DNA of 64,000 bases from Kribbella jejuensis (GTDB lineage: Bacteria > Actinomycetota > Actinomycetes > Propionibacteriales > Kribbellaceae). Both the position numbers and the translations under genes were made by a program. The DNA is taken from the NCBI RefSeq assembly GCF_006715085.1, contig NZ_VFMM01000002.1:1426001-1490000 (forward strand), given 5' to 3'. Shown here one piece after another: positions 19,771-28,870 of the stretch. The notes beneath the pieces were generated by a model, which was given only the letters and a program-made list of their open reading frames with translations, had not been told where the DNA came from and ran no database searches. Positions within the stretch are counted from its first letter, which is position 1, and each line of letters opens with the position of its first letter.

Positions 19771-19793
19771 GTTAGTAGTTACCACCTACTAAC
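19771..19793. promoter_or_regulatory. Operator-like palindrome upstream of the TetR-MFS operon
   Basis: GTTAGTAG (19771-19778) and CTACTAAC (19786-19793) form a perfect 8-bp inverted repeat with a 7-base spacer, ending 9 bases before the TetR start. Size and place are those of a TetR autoregulatory operator. Confidence 0.7.
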
Positions 19794-19802
19794 TTCAAGG
19801 CT

Positions 19803-20381
19803 GTGGCGACGCGGATGAGTGGACAGGAACGGCGCGAACAGGTGCTCGGGATCGCGGAGCAGGAGTTCGCCGGCGCCGGGTTGTCCGGCGCCTCGACGGA
19901 GACGATCGCGCGCCGCGCGGGGATCACCCAGGCCTACGTGTTCCGGATGTTCGGGACGAAGAAGCAGTTGTTCCTCGAGTGCGTGGACGCGGCCTTCGAG
20001 CGGATGCGGCTCGCGATGGTCGCCGCGGCCGGTGGGTCGAGCGGGATCGAGGCGCTGGCCGCGATGGGCCAGGAGTACAACGACATGCTCGCCGACCGCA
20101 CGACGCTGCTCCTTCAACTCCAAGGCATAGCGGCGGCGGCGGCCGGCGACGGCGAGGTACGAGACGCCGTACGGGCCAGCTTCGCCCGGTTGTGGCAATC
20201 AGTTGCCGACACCGCCCAACTCGACCCGGTCACCGTCAAGGCGTTCCTTGCCTTCGGCATGCTGCTCAACACCAGTGCGGCGCTGGACCTCCCGCAGGTC
20301 GACGAACCCTGGTCCCACCAAGCCAGAACCCGAATAAAACCAGGCCTTTTCCAGCACATCACGACCGAGACGAACCGATGA
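19803..20381 (+). CDS. TetR family regulator of the adjacent MFS pump
   Basis: 192 residues. N-terminal DNA-binding domain with STETIARRAGITQAYVFRMF and GTKKQLFLECVDAAF, typical TetR. The ligand-binding part is Ala/Leu rich and unassigned. GTG at 19803 or ATG at 19815 may be the start; I use 19803. The stop codon overlaps the MFS start by an ATGA, and a GTTAGTAG palindrome lies just upstream, so this is probably a drug-responsive, self-repressed operon. Confidence 0.88.
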   Translation: MATRMSGQERREQVLGIAEQEFAGAGLSGASTETIARRAGITQAYVFRMFGTKKQLFLECVDAAFERMRLAMVAAAGGSSGIEALAAMGQEYNDMLADRTTLLLQLQGIAAAAAGDGEVRDAVRASFARLWQSVADTAQLDPVTVKAFLAFGMLLNTSAALDLPQVDEPWSHQARTRIKPGLFQHITTETNR

Positions 20382-21760
20382 ACACGACGCAGGTAGTTGC
20401 CAAGCCCCGCGTACTCATGGCGTTTCTGGTGGCGGTCGGGGTGATCCTGTCGGTCGTGATCGGGAGCCTGGGAGCTCCGTTGATCACCGCTGTGGCGCAG
20501 CAGTACGGCGTTTCGCTTGCCGTGTCGCAGTGGACGCTGACGCTCGCACTGCTCGCCGGGGCCGTCGCCACGCCGGTCCTTGGGCGGCTCGGGGCGGGTC
20601 CACGTCGACGTACCGTCATGCTCGCGATGCTGGGAGCAGGGGTCGTCGGCAGTTTGCTGACCGTGCTTCCGTTGCCGTTCGCGTTCGTGCTGATCGGCCG
20701 GGCGCTGCAGGGGTCCGGGCTCGGGCTGATCGTGTTGATGATGGCGGTCGCTCGCGATCACCTGGACGAGGTCCGGACCGCGAAGACCATCGCCCTGTTG
20801 TCGGTGGCATCCACCGCGGGGATCGGGATCGGTTATCCACTGTCCGGGTTCATCACGGACGTCGCCGGTGTCCGCGCCGCGTACGGACTCGGCCTCGCCG
20901 TCACCGCGACCGCATTCGTCGCCGCTGTCTTCGTACTGCCGCAGGCGCCGGACCGCCCGTCGGTCCGGCTCGACGTGCGCGGCGCGATCCTGCTCACGAT
21001 CGCCTTGCCCGCGCTCCTCTTGGTGATCGGACAAACGACCCTGTGGCAACACCACACCGGGGTCGCGCTGACCGTCCTGATCGCGGCACTGCTGCTGTTG
21101 GCCGGTTGGACCTTCCTCGAGGTGCACACCGAGAACCCGCTGGTCGACATCGGACTCCTCCGTCACCCCGCGGTCGCCGCGGCCAACGTCGTGATGTTCG
21201 CCGGCGGCATCGGGATGTACCTGTTGTTCAGCATGATCACCCGCTATGTGCAGACGCCCTCGGCGGCCGGCTACGGCTTCGGGCTCAACACGTTCCAGGC
21301 CGGTCTGGTACTGGTCCCGTTCTCGCTGCTCGGTTTCGTGGCCGGTCGCCTCGTACCCGGTTGGCGGGAGCGCCTCGGTCCCCGGATGTTGCTGACGGCA
21401 AGTACGGCGACGGTGCTCGTCGCGTTCGTACTCTTCGCCACGGTCCGCTCACACCTGGTCGAACCGATCGTTGCGAACGGCATCCTCGGCTTCGGCGTCG
21501 GCGCGTTCTCCGCGGCGATGCCCGGTGTCATCCTCGCGGTCACGCCGAAGGCCGAGACCGCCAGCGCGATGAGCGTGAACGCGGTCGTCCGGAGCGTCGG
21601 CTTCTCCACCGGCAGCGCGCTCGGCGGCCTGATCCTCGCCGCGCACACGACCGGCGTCTTCCCGCGCGAGTCCGGGTACGGCGCGGCGGCCTGGATCGGT
21701 GCGGCCGCGACCGCGGCGACGTTGCTGATCATCGCCGTACTGCCCCTGAGGCGTCAGTAA
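20378..21760 (+). CDS. MFS multidrug-type efflux transporter
   Basis: 460 residues, Leu/Val/Ala-rich with 12-14 predicted membrane helices. Starts MNTTQVVAKPRVLMAFLVAV; LGRLGAGPRRRTVM is a motif A-like cytoplasmic loop. The layout resembles EmrB/QacA-like proton-driven efflux pumps. The ATG lies in the stop codon of the TetR gene, so both are one operon; the expected substrate is a toxic hydrophobic compound. Confidence 0.88.
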   Translation: MNTTQVVAKPRVLMAFLVAVGVILSVVIGSLGAPLITAVAQQYGVSLAVSQWTLTLALLAGAVATPVLGRLGAGPRRRTVMLAMLGAGVVGSLLTVLPLPFAFVLIGRALQGSGLGLIVLMMAVARDHLDEVRTAKTIALLSVASTAGIGIGYPLSGFITDVAGVRAAYGLGLAVTATAFVAAVFVLPQAPDRPSVRLDVRGAILLTIALPALLLVIGQTTLWQHHTGVALTVLIAALLLLAGWTFLEVHTENPLVDIGLLRHPAVAAANVVMFAGGIGMYLLFSMITRYVQTPSAAGYGFGLNTFQAGLVLVPFSLLGFVAGRLVPGWRERLGPRMLLTASTATVLVAFVLFATVRSHLVEPIVANGILGFGVGAFSAAMPGVILAVTPKAETASAMSVNAVVRSVGFSTGSALGGLILAAHTTGVFPRESGYGAAAWIGAAATAATLLIIAVLPLRRQ

Positions 21761-21800
21761 ACCGGTGGAAACGCCGAGCCCCTCGGGAGAGGATGCGGGT

Positions 21801-22430
21801 ATGCGGTTGCTGACGGTCAACGTGGTGGAGAAGCTCATTCCGGGTCCTAAGGAGACCGGATTCACCGCGATCGACAAGCGGCCGCAGCTCGGCCGGATCC
21901 GTGTCCGCCCGCTCGGGCTGGAGGGTGACCGTGTCTGCGATACCGCGAACCACGGCGGCCCGGACCTCGCCCTCTACGCGTACGCCGACGAGGACGCGAA
22001 GTGGTGGGCTCAAGAACTCGGCCGCGACATCCCGACCGGTCTGTTCGGCGAGAACCTGCGCACCGAGGGCCTCGACGTCAACGGCGCGCTGCTCGGTGAG
22101 GTGTGGCGGATCGGCGCCGAGGTCGAGGTGATGGTGCGCGCGCCGCGGATCCCGTGCATCACGTTCCAGCACCGGATGCAGCTCCCGCGCTGGGTCAAGC
22201 GCTTCCACCAGGCCGGTCGCCCCGGCGCGTACCTGAAGGTGCTCCGCGAGGGCACGATCGGCGCCGGCGACCCGATCGAGATCGTCAGCCGACCGGACCA
22301 CGAGGTCACCGTCGCGCACATGTTCGGCGAGCAGGACCCGGGCAAGCTGCGCGCGATGCTCGATTCGGGTGTCGACCTGATGGGCGAGATCCGCGAGAAC
22401 GCCCAGCGGATCGCGGCCCGTGGTGAGTGA
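21801..22430 (+). CDS. MOSC domain protein
   Basis: 209 residues of the YiiM-like MOSC group, which binds molybdenum cofactor sulfur or handles N-hydroxylated compounds. Visible: GLEGDRVCDTANHGGPD, GENLRTEGLDVN and the conserved Cys in PRIPCITFQ. The ATG at 21801 has GGGAGAGG about 8 bases upstream; longer frames lack a ribosome-binding site. It overlaps the next MFS gene by 11 bases. Confidence 0.88.
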   Translation: MRLLTVNVVEKLIPGPKETGFTAIDKRPQLGRIRVRPLGLEGDRVCDTANHGGPDLALYAYADEDAKWWAQELGRDIPTGLFGENLRTEGLDVNGALLGEVWRIGAEVEVMVRAPRIPCITFQHRMQLPRWVKRFHQAGRPGAYLKVLREGTIGAGDPIEIVSRPDHEVTVAHMFGEQDPGKLRAMLDSGVDLMGEIRENAQRIAARGE

Positions 22431-23658
22431 GCTGTCGACCGGCGCTCGTGGTGTGCTGCCGGCACCCGGCCCGTTGCGCCCGCTGGCTCTCGCCACCCTG
22501 CTGAGCAGGGTCGGCAACGGCCTGCTGATGACGGTAAGCGTCCTGTACTTCAACCGGATCGTCGGCCTCAGCATCGCCCAGGTCGGCCTCGGGCTCACCG
22601 TCGCAGGCCTGTTCGGGCTGTTGTCCGCCGTACCGCTCGGGCATCTCGCCGACCGGCGCGGCCCGCGCGGGCTCTTCGTCGTACTCAGCCTGATCCTCTG
22701 CGCGCTCTCGCTGGTCTACCTGTTCGTGCAGAACTTCTGGCAGTTCCTGGTCGTGAGCATCGTGCTGACAATGATCGACCGCGGCGCGGGCGCGGTCCGG
22801 GCGGCCCTGATCGCCGCGATCACCACCGGTGCGGGCCGGGTCGCGGCGCGTGCGTACCTGCGGGCCGTCACCAACATCGGCATCATGCTCGGCGCGGCCG
22901 TCGGTGCGTTCGCGCTGCATTTCGACACCGGTACGGCGTACCGCCTGATGTTCGTGCTCGACGCGGTGTTGAGCAGTGTCGCGGCGCTAGTCGTACTGGC
23001 GATCCCGCGGGTGGCGCCGCAGCCGCATGACGACGGCCGGCCGGTGTGGATCGCGTTGCGCGACCGCGGGTACCTCGCGGTGGCCGCGCTGAACGCCGGG
23101 ATGAGCATCCATTTCGCGGTGCTCGATGTCGCGATCCCGCTGTGGGTGGTCGATCACACCGACGCCCCGCGGTGGACGGTCGCGGTGCTGCTGATCATCA
23201 ACACCGTAGTGGTCTCGTTGTTCCAGGTGCGCTCGTCGCGCGGTGTCGCCGACCCGACCACCGCGGCCCGTGCCACCCGGACGGCCGGACTGTTGCTGCT
23301 GGCATCGATGATGCTGATGGCCGGCGCCACCTGGGGCAACGCGGTGACCGCGGTCGCGCTGCTCGCCGTCGGCGCGTTCGTCCAGGTGATCGGGGAACTG
23401 CTGCAGTCGTCGGGTTCGTTCCTGCTCAGCTTCGACGTCGCGCCCGGCCACGCCCAGGGCCAGTACCAGGGCGTCTGGAACACCAGCATGTCGATCAGCA
23501 CCATGGTCGCCCCGACCGTCCTCGCCCTGCTCCCACTCGGCCTGGGCGTCCCCGGTTGGATCATCCTCGGCGTGTGGTTCGCTCTCGTCGGCGTCCTGTT
23601 CGTGCCGGTCGTCCGCTGGGCCGAACGGAACCGCAGTACCGCACTTCTTGCGACTTAG
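22420..23658 (+). CDS. MFS transporter (first of a tandem pair)
   Basis: 412 residues with about 12 membrane helices. The A-motif GHLADRRGPR follows helix 2, and it has the conserved GAVFG-like packing seen in drug and sugar exporters. Starts at GTG 22420 (the next codon is also GTG), overlapping the MOSC stop. It is closely similar along its whole length to the next gene, so the pair arose by duplication. Substrate unknown. Confidence 0.87.
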   Translation: MVSELSTGARGVLPAPGPLRPLALATLLSRVGNGLLMTVSVLYFNRIVGLSIAQVGLGLTVAGLFGLLSAVPLGHLADRRGPRGLFVVLSLILCALSLVYLFVQNFWQFLVVSIVLTMIDRGAGAVRAALIAAITTGAGRVAARAYLRAVTNIGIMLGAAVGAFALHFDTGTAYRLMFVLDAVLSSVAALVVLAIPRVAPQPHDDGRPVWIALRDRGYLAVAALNAGMSIHFAVLDVAIPLWVVDHTDAPRWTVAVLLIINTVVVSLFQVRSSRGVADPTTAARATRTAGLLLLASMMLMAGATWGNAVTAVALLAVGAFVQVIGELLQSSGSFLLSFDVAPGHAQGQYQGVWNTSMSISTMVAPTVLALLPLGLGVPGWIILGVWFALVGVLFVPVVRWAERNRSTALLAT

Positions 23659-23682
23659 TCGCAGATAGCTCATGATGGGCCG

Positions 23683-24894
23683 GTGCGGAAGCTGCTGCCG
23701 GCGCCAGGTCCGCTGCGCCCGTTGGCGCTGGCGACCCTGCTCAGCCGGGTCGGCAACGGCCTGCTGATGACAATCAGCGTGCTGTACTTCACCCGCGTCG
23801 TCGGGCTGTCGATCGCGCAGGTCGGCCTCGGCCTGACCGTGGCCGGTCTGTTCGGCCTGCTCGCGAGCATCCCGTTCGGCCACCTCGCTGACCGGCGCGG
23901 ACCGCGCACGCTGTTCGTGGTGCTGAGCCTGCTGATGTCCGCGACCGCGGTGCTCTACATCGTGATCGGCACGTTCTGGCAGTTCCTTGCGGTCGCGACC
24001 GTTGTCGTCGTCCTGGACCGCGGCTCGAACGCAGTCCGCTTCGCGCTCATCGCCGGTGTCGTGCAAGGCCCCGAGCGCGTCGGGGCCCGTGCGTACCTGC
24101 GGTCGATGACCAACATCGGCGTCACCGCGGGCGCCGGCCTCGGCGCGATCGCACTGTCCTTCGGTACGGCGACGTCGTACCGGCTGATGTTCGGCCTGTA
24201 CGTCGTACTCGGCGTGATCGCGGCACTCGTCGTGCTCGCCGTACCACGGGTCGCGCCCCAGCCGCGTACGGACGGACCGGTGTGGATCGCGCTCCGCGAC
24301 CGTGGGTACCTGGCGGTGGGCGCGCTGAACGCCGCGATCTCCATCCATTACTCGGTGATCGACGTCGCGATCCCGCTGTGGGTGGTCGAACACACCGACG
24401 CGCCGCACTGGGCGGCCGCTGTACCGCTGATCGTGAACGCCGCCGGGGTCGCCGTCCTGCAGGTCCGGGCGTCCCGGGGCATCGTCGACACCACCTCGGC
24501 CGCGCGCGCCACCCGAACCGCCGGATTGTTGCTCTTGGCATCGATGGTGCTGTTCGCGGCCGCGTCGGCGGGTGCTGCTCTGGTGGCCGTGGCGGTCCTG
24601 GTGATTGCCGCGTCGGTGCAGACCGCCGGCGAACTGTTGCAGTCGTCCGGATCGTTCCTGCTCGGGTTCGACCTCGCCCTGGAGCAGGCCCAAGGTCAGT
24701 ACCAGGGCGTCTGGAACACGAGTACGTCGGTCAGTTCGATGGTCGCGCCATCGATCATGGCGCTGCTCCCGCTCGGTCTCGGCGTACCGGGCTGGATCGT
24801 CCTCGGCGGATGGTTCGCGCTCGTCGGTGTCCTGTTCGTGCCGGTGGTGCGCTGGGCGTCAGGGCGTCGGCTCGCGGTAGCCGAGCGCGGCTGA
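23683..24894 (+). CDS. MFS transporter (second of a tandem pair)
   Basis: 403 residues. Shares long identical blocks with the preceding gene, for example PGPLRPLALATLLSRVGNGL, GHLADRRGPR, WIALRDRGYLAV and QGQYQGVWNTS. The second copy lacks the ~10-residue N-terminal lead of the first. GTG start at 23683. Its last 36 bases overlap the convergent IclR gene. Confidence 0.87.
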   Translation: MRKLLPAPGPLRPLALATLLSRVGNGLLMTISVLYFTRVVGLSIAQVGLGLTVAGLFGLLASIPFGHLADRRGPRTLFVVLSLLMSATAVLYIVIGTFWQFLAVATVVVVLDRGSNAVRFALIAGVVQGPERVGARAYLRSMTNIGVTAGAGLGAIALSFGTATSYRLMFGLYVVLGVIAALVVLAVPRVAPQPRTDGPVWIALRDRGYLAVGALNAAISIHYSVIDVAIPLWVVEHTDAPHWAAAVPLIVNAAGVAVLQVRASRGIVDTTSAARATRTAGLLLLASMVLFAAASAGAALVAVAVLVIAASVQTAGELLQSSGSFLLGFDLALEQAQGQYQGVWNTSTSVSSMVAPSIMALLPLGLGVPGWIVLGGWFALVGVLFVPVVRWASGRRLAVAERG

Positions 24895-25623
24895 GATCTT
24901 GCGGGCGGCCTCGATCGCGGCGGGGGCCATCAGAGCTACCTGGGCGATCGACTGCTCGAGGGACAGGGTGGAGATGCTGACCGCGGCGATCGCGGCGCCG
25001 GTGTGGTCGTGGATGACGGCGGCCACGCAGCGGATGCCTGGCTCGTTCTCCTCGTCGTCCAGGGCGTAACCACGGGCGCGGGTCTGAGCGAGGTCAGCCT
25101 TCAGCGCGGCGGCGGTCGTGTGGGTGAGCGGCGTCCGGGCCGGCAGACCGGTGCGCGTGATGTGGACGTCGAGCGATTCGTCGTCCTTCTCGGCGAGCAG
25201 GGCCTTGCCGATGCCGGTGCAGTGCAGCCAGATCGCCTTGCCGACGCGGGACGGCATCCGGTACGGCTTCGGGCCGTCGAGGCGGGCGACGTAGATCGCC
25301 TCGTCGCCGTTCAGCAAGCCGACGTGCACGGTGCAGCGGGTCTGTGCGACCAGGTCCGCGAGCACCGGACGGGCCACCGTGGCCAGGTCGACGTTCGTCA
25401 GCGCGTGGCCGGCCAGCCGCAGCGCCTTCGGGCCGGGGTGGTACGACCCGTCCTCGGCCTGAGCGACGAACTCGTGCTCGACCAGCGACGCCATGATCCG
25501 ATGCACGGTCGATTTGGCCAGTCCGGTCGCGTTCACCACGTCGGTGAACCGCGAGTGCTCCAGTACGGCGTCCAGCACCATCAACGTCTTGTCGATGGCC
25601 GAAGGCGAATCCATGCCCGACAT
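24859..25623 (-). CDS. IclR family regulator of the uronate (kdu) genes
   Basis: 254 residues. N-terminal winged helix: MDSPSAIDKTLMVLDAVLEH, then TDVVNATGLAKSTVHRIMASL (recognition helix); the C-terminal ligand domain has IYVARLDGP and TGIGKALLAE. KdgR-like IclR proteins bind uronate breakdown products. The start at 25623 has a GGAG element 8-11 bases upstream; a longer frame to 25653 lacks one. It is followed, in the same direction, by kduD upstream, so it forms the end of a kduI-kduD-iclR operon. Candidate binding sites are listed at 27214-27310. Confidence 0.88.
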   Translation of the reverse strand: MSGMDSPSAIDKTLMVLDAVLEHSRFTDVVNATGLAKSTVHRIMASLVEHEFVAQAEDGSYHPGPKALRLAGHALTNVDLATVARPVLADLVAQTRCTVHVGLLNGDEAIYVARLDGPKPYRMPSRVGKAIWLHCTGIGKALLAEKDDESLDVHITRTGLPARTPLTHTTAAALKADLAQTRARGYALDDEENEPGIRCVAAVIHDHTGAAIAAVSISTLSLEQSIAQVALMAPAAIEAARKISAALGYREPTP

Positions 25624-25633
25624 CCTGCCACTC

Positions 25634-26386
25634 CTATCTCGCCAGCCAGCCACCGTCGACCGCCAGGACGTGGCCGTTGACGTAGTCCGCCGCCGCGGAC
25701 GCGAGGAACACCGCCGCGCCGACGACGTCCTCCGGCCGCCCCCAGCGGCCGGCCGGAATACGCTGCCGGATCGCCGCCTCCCGGTCCGGGTCCGCCTGGA
25801 GTGCGGTGGTGTTGCCGGTACTGATGTACCCGGGCGCGATCGCGTTCACCTGGACACCGGCCGGTCCCCACTCGTTGGCCAGCGCCCGGGTCAGCCCCGC
25901 CACTGCGTGCTTGCTGGCCGTGTAGGCCGGGACGGTGATCCCGCCCTGGAAGCTGAGCAACGACGCGATCGTGACGATCTTCCCGTCACCGCGTTCGGCC
26001 ATCGCCGCGCCGACCGGCCGCGTCACCGCCCACGTCGAGTTGAGATTCACGTCGATGACGTGCTGCCAGTCGGCGGTCGTCGTCTCGGCCGCGGGCGCCC
26101 GGCGGATCGTGCCGGCGTTGTTGACCAGGATGTCGACCCTCCGATGGTCGACGATCTCCGCGGCGGCTCGTTCGACCGCGGCCGGATCGGCGAAGTCCGC
26201 GATCACCACCGTCGCGTCGCCGCCGTTCTGCTTGATCGCCTCGAGGGTCTCCTCGAGCGCCGCGTCCCGGGCCATCAGGATCAGCTCGGCCCCGGCCGCG
26301 GCGTACCCGGCCGCGATAGCCGCGCCGATCCCGCGCCGCGCGCCGGTGACCAGCGCCGTCCGGCCTTCCAGGCTGAACAACGTCAC
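25634..26386 (-). CDS. kduD: 2-dehydro-3-deoxy-D-gluconate 5-dehydrogenase (KduD-like SDR)
   Basis: 250-residue classical SDR: TGARRGIGAAIA cofactor loop, NNAGT, catalytic Ser in SLLSFQ, YTASK, and DGGWLAR at the end. KduD reduces 2,5-diketo-3-deoxygluconate to 2-keto-3-deoxygluconate with NAD(H). The assignment rests mainly on coupling to kduI: the GTG start (26386) overlaps the kduI TGA. It lies 10 bases upstream of the regulator gene. Confidence 0.88.
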   Translation of the reverse strand: MTLFSLEGRTALVTGARRGIGAAIAAGYAAAGAELILMARDAALEETLEAIKQNGGDATVVIADFADPAAVERAAAEIVDHRRVDILVNNAGTIRRAPAAETTTADWQHVIDVNLNSTWAVTRPVGAAMAERGDGKIVTIASLLSFQGGITVPAYTASKHAVAGLTRALANEWGPAGVQVNAIAPGYISTGNTTALQADPDREAAIRQRIPAGRWGRPEDVVGAAVFLASAAADYVNGHVLAVDGGWLAR

Positions 26387-27207
26387 CGCAGATCCCGCAC
26401 GTCGACACCGTCCATGTCGCCGAACGCCTGGTTCTCGCCGGCCATCGCCCAGACGAAGCTGTACGACGAGGTGCCGCAGCCGGAGTGGATCGACCAGCTG
26501 GGGGAGATGACCGCCTGCCGGTCGGCGACCAGCAGATGCCGGGTCTCCTCGGGTTCGCCGAGCAGGTGGACGATCCGCTCGGTCTCCGGCAGGCCGAAGT
26601 ACAGGTAGCACTCGGTACGCCGGTCGTGGGTGTGCGCGGGCATCGTGTTCCACGTACTGCCCGCGTGCAGCGTCGTCACGCCGAGGACGATCTGGCAGCT
26701 CTGCACCCCGTCGGCGTGGATGAACTGGTCGATGGTCCGGCGGTTCGCGGTCTGCTGATCGCCCAGTTCGAGCCGGTTGCCTTCGCCGGGGTTCACCTGC
26801 CTGGTCGGGAAGGCGGTGTGAGCGGGCGCCGAGAACACGTAGTACGCCGCTTCGGGCCCTTCGAAGACGACCTCGCGGACGCCACGTCCGACGTACAAGC
26901 AGGCGCCGCTGGTCAGCTCGTACTTCGTGCCGTCGGCGGTGACCGTGCCGGGTACGCCGACGTTGACGATCCCGGCCTCGCGGCGTTCGAGGAAGTACTC
27001 GCTGCGCAGCTCGGGGTAGGTGCCGAGCGTCAGCGGCCCGTCGGTGGGACGGGCGCCGGCGAGCACGATCCGGTCGTGGTGGGTGAGTACCGCGTTGACG
27101 GCGCCGGGGACGAACAGGTCGTCCACCAGGTAGTGGCGGCGCAGCGCGGCCGTGTCGAAGCCTGGCACCTGCTCGGGATGGGTCGCGTGCCTGATCTGCA
27201 ATGTCAC
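26383..27207 (-). CDS. kduI: 5-dehydro-4-deoxy-D-glucuronate isomerase
   Basis: 274 residues, full KduI length. Isomerises 5-keto-4-deoxyuronate, formed from unsaturated uronate released by polysaccharide lyases, to the substrate of KduD. Family blocks: RHYLVDDLF, AGARPTDGPL, cupin zinc ligands in MPAHTHDRRTE and SIHSGCG. GTG start at 27207, very close to a predicted promoter, so the mRNA may be leaderless. Divergent from the SSS transporter. Confidence 0.93.
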   Translation of the reverse strand: MTLQIRHATHPEQVPGFDTAALRRHYLVDDLFVPGAVNAVLTHHDRIVLAGARPTDGPLTLGTYPELRSEYFLERREAGIVNVGVPGTVTADGTKYELTSGACLYVGRGVREVVFEGPEAAYYVFSAPAHTAFPTRQVNPGEGNRLELGDQQTANRRTIDQFIHADGVQSCQIVLGVTTLHAGSTWNTMPAHTHDRRTECYLYFGLPETERIVHLLGEPEETRHLLVADRQAVISPSWSIHSGCGTSSYSFVWAMAGENQAFGDMDGVDVRDLR

Positions 27208-27213
27208 GGAACA

Positions 27214-27234
27214 AGGTTCTACTCAGCGGAACGC
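27214..27234. promoter_or_regulatory. Operator-like site 1 at the kduI promoter
   Basis: AGGTTC-N9-GAACGC immediately upstream of kduI. The spacer TACTCAGCG resembles that of the second site. A minus-strand TTGACA (27237-27242) lies 17 bases from the sequence GAACCT (minus strand, 27214-27219), so a repressor here would cover the promoter. The -10 match is weak. Confidence 0.6.
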
Positions 27235-27245
27235 ACTGTCAACGC

Positions 27246-27270
27246 TGGAACATAGCGTCGAAATGTTCCA
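27246..27270. promoter_or_regulatory. Central perfect palindrome between kduI and the SSS gene
   Basis: TGGAACAT (27246-27253) and ATGTTCCA (27263-27270) are perfect inverted 8-bp arms with a 9-base spacer, the same spacing as the two flanking AGGTTC/GAAC sites. Typical geometry for an IclR-type operator. Confidence 0.65.
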
Positions 27271-27289
27271 AGTTCCGTATCTTGACACT

Positions 27290-27310
27290 AGGTTCTGTTC
27301 AGTGGAACCT
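27290..27310. promoter_or_regulatory. Operator-like site 2 at the SSS transporter promoter
   Basis: AGGTTC-TGTTCAGTG-GAACCT, a perfect inverted repeat with 9-base spacer. A plus-strand TTGACA lies at 27282-27287; the GAACCT arm is 17 bases after it and would occupy the -10 position. Confidence 0.65.
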
Positions 27311-27347
27311 CTCAAGCACTCGCCCCACGCCCCTGGGAGGATCCCCG

Positions 27348-28844
27348 ATGACCGCTCTGGACTGGACCGTCCTGGTCGGCTATTTCGTGTTGATGGTGCT
27401 GATCGGCGTCTGGTCGCGCACCAAGATCAAGACGGTCGTGGACTACTTCACGACCGGCGGCCGGATCCCGTGGTGGCTGTCCGGCATCTCGCACCACATG
27501 TCCGGCTACAGCGCGGTGATGTTCGTCGCCTTCGCCGCGGTCGCCTACTCGTACGGCATCACCGTCTACGTCTGGTGGGCGATGACGATCGGGATCGGCG
27601 TCGGCATCGGGGCGTTCCTGTTCGCGGCCCGCTGGAACCGGTTGCGCGCGAAACACGGGGTCGTGTCGCCGCTGGAGTACCTCGCGCGGCGCTACAACCT
27701 GCCGACGCAGCAGGCGCTCGCGTACTCCGGTGCCGCGCTCAAGGTCGTCGACATCGCGTCCAAGTGGGTCGCGATCGCCGTCCTGCTGAACGGTTTCACC
27801 GGCGTACCGATCCGGTGGGGCATCCTGCTGACCGGCGTGGTGACGATGCTGTACGCGACGCTCGGCGGGTTGTGGGCCGACGTACTCACCGACTTCGGGC
27901 AGTTCGTGATCCAGTTCGGGGCCGGTGTCGCGATGTTCATCGGGGTGCTGCACCACCTGGACGGCGTACCGACGCTGTGGAAGATGTGGGACCAGTTGCC
28001 GGCCGGGCACGGGCACGCGCTGAACGGGCCCTACACACCGGTCTTCCTGGTCGCGTTCCTGTTCATCAAAACCTTCGAGTACAACGGCGGCATGTGGAAC
28101 CTGGCGCAGCGCTACATGGCCGCGCCGTCCGGCTCCGAGGCGAAGCGCTCCGCGTTGCTGTCCTCGGTGCTGTGGCTGGTCTGGCCGCTGATCCTGTTCA
28201 TCCCGATGTGCGCGGCGCCGTTGCTCGTGCACCCGGGCAAGCCGGAGCAGTCGTACGTGCAGCTGGCGCAGTTGCTGTTGCCGAGCGGTTTGATCGGGCT
28301 GGTGCTGGCCGGGTTCTTCTCGCACACGATGGCGATGGTGGCCTCGGACGCGAACGCGATCTCGTCGGTGATCACCCGGGACCTCGCGCCGGTACTGGTA
28401 CCACGGGTGCGCCGGTTGACCGACGGCGCGACGCTGAAGATGGCGCGGATCGTGACGTTCACATTCGTCACGGTGAGCATGCTGATCGCGATCGCCACCA
28501 ATGGCGAGGGCGTCGTGCTCAAGATCGTCGTCGACCTGGTCGCGGCCACGATGGGTCCGATCGCGATCCCGTTGATGCTCGGGCTGCTGCCCTGGTTCCG
28601 GCGGAGTGGCTCGCGGGCCGCACTGGCGTCCTGGGCGATCGGGCTGATCGCGTGGGCGATCGTCAAGTACGGCGTCGGATCCACCGACCAGACGCTGGTC
28701 GTTGCGTTGCCGTTGGCAACCTCTCTGGTGGTGTACGTGGGCCTCGGTCTGCTGCTGCCGGAGAACCGCGGGGACGTCGAGGAATTGGTCGACTCCCTGA
28801 ACACCGATCCGGTCGCCGCCCGCCGGGCGGCGGCCCTGTCCTGA
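27348..28844 (+). CDS. Sodium:solute symporter family transporter
   Basis: 498 residues with about 13 membrane helices, SSS family layout. VDYFTTGGRIPWWLSGIS and the later LYATLGGLWADVLTDFGQF are recognisable sodium-symporter blocks. The divergent kduI-kduD suggests it imports uronates or uronate oligomers. ATG at 27348, GGGAGG 8 bases upstream. The frame extending to 27201 overlaps the promoter and is not real. Confidence 0.88.
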   Translation: MTALDWTVLVGYFVLMVLIGVWSRTKIKTVVDYFTTGGRIPWWLSGISHHMSGYSAVMFVAFAAVAYSYGITVYVWWAMTIGIGVGIGAFLFAARWNRLRAKHGVVSPLEYLARRYNLPTQQALAYSGAALKVVDIASKWVAIAVLLNGFTGVPIRWGILLTGVVTMLYATLGGLWADVLTDFGQFVIQFGAGVAMFIGVLHHLDGVPTLWKMWDQLPAGHGHALNGPYTPVFLVAFLFIKTFEYNGGMWNLAQRYMAAPSGSEAKRSALLSSVLWLVWPLILFIPMCAAPLLVHPGKPEQSYVQLAQLLLPSGLIGLVLAGFFSHTMAMVASDANAISSVITRDLAPVLVPRVRRLTDGATLKMARIVTFTFVTVSMLIAIATNGEGVVLKIVVDLVAATMGPIAIPLMLGLLPWFRRSGSRAALASWAIGLIAWAIVKYGVGSTDQTLVVALPLATSLVVYVGLGLLLPENRGDVEELVDSLNTDPVAARRAAALS

Positions 28845-28870
28845 CACCGAACCCCAGGAGAAACTGCCAG

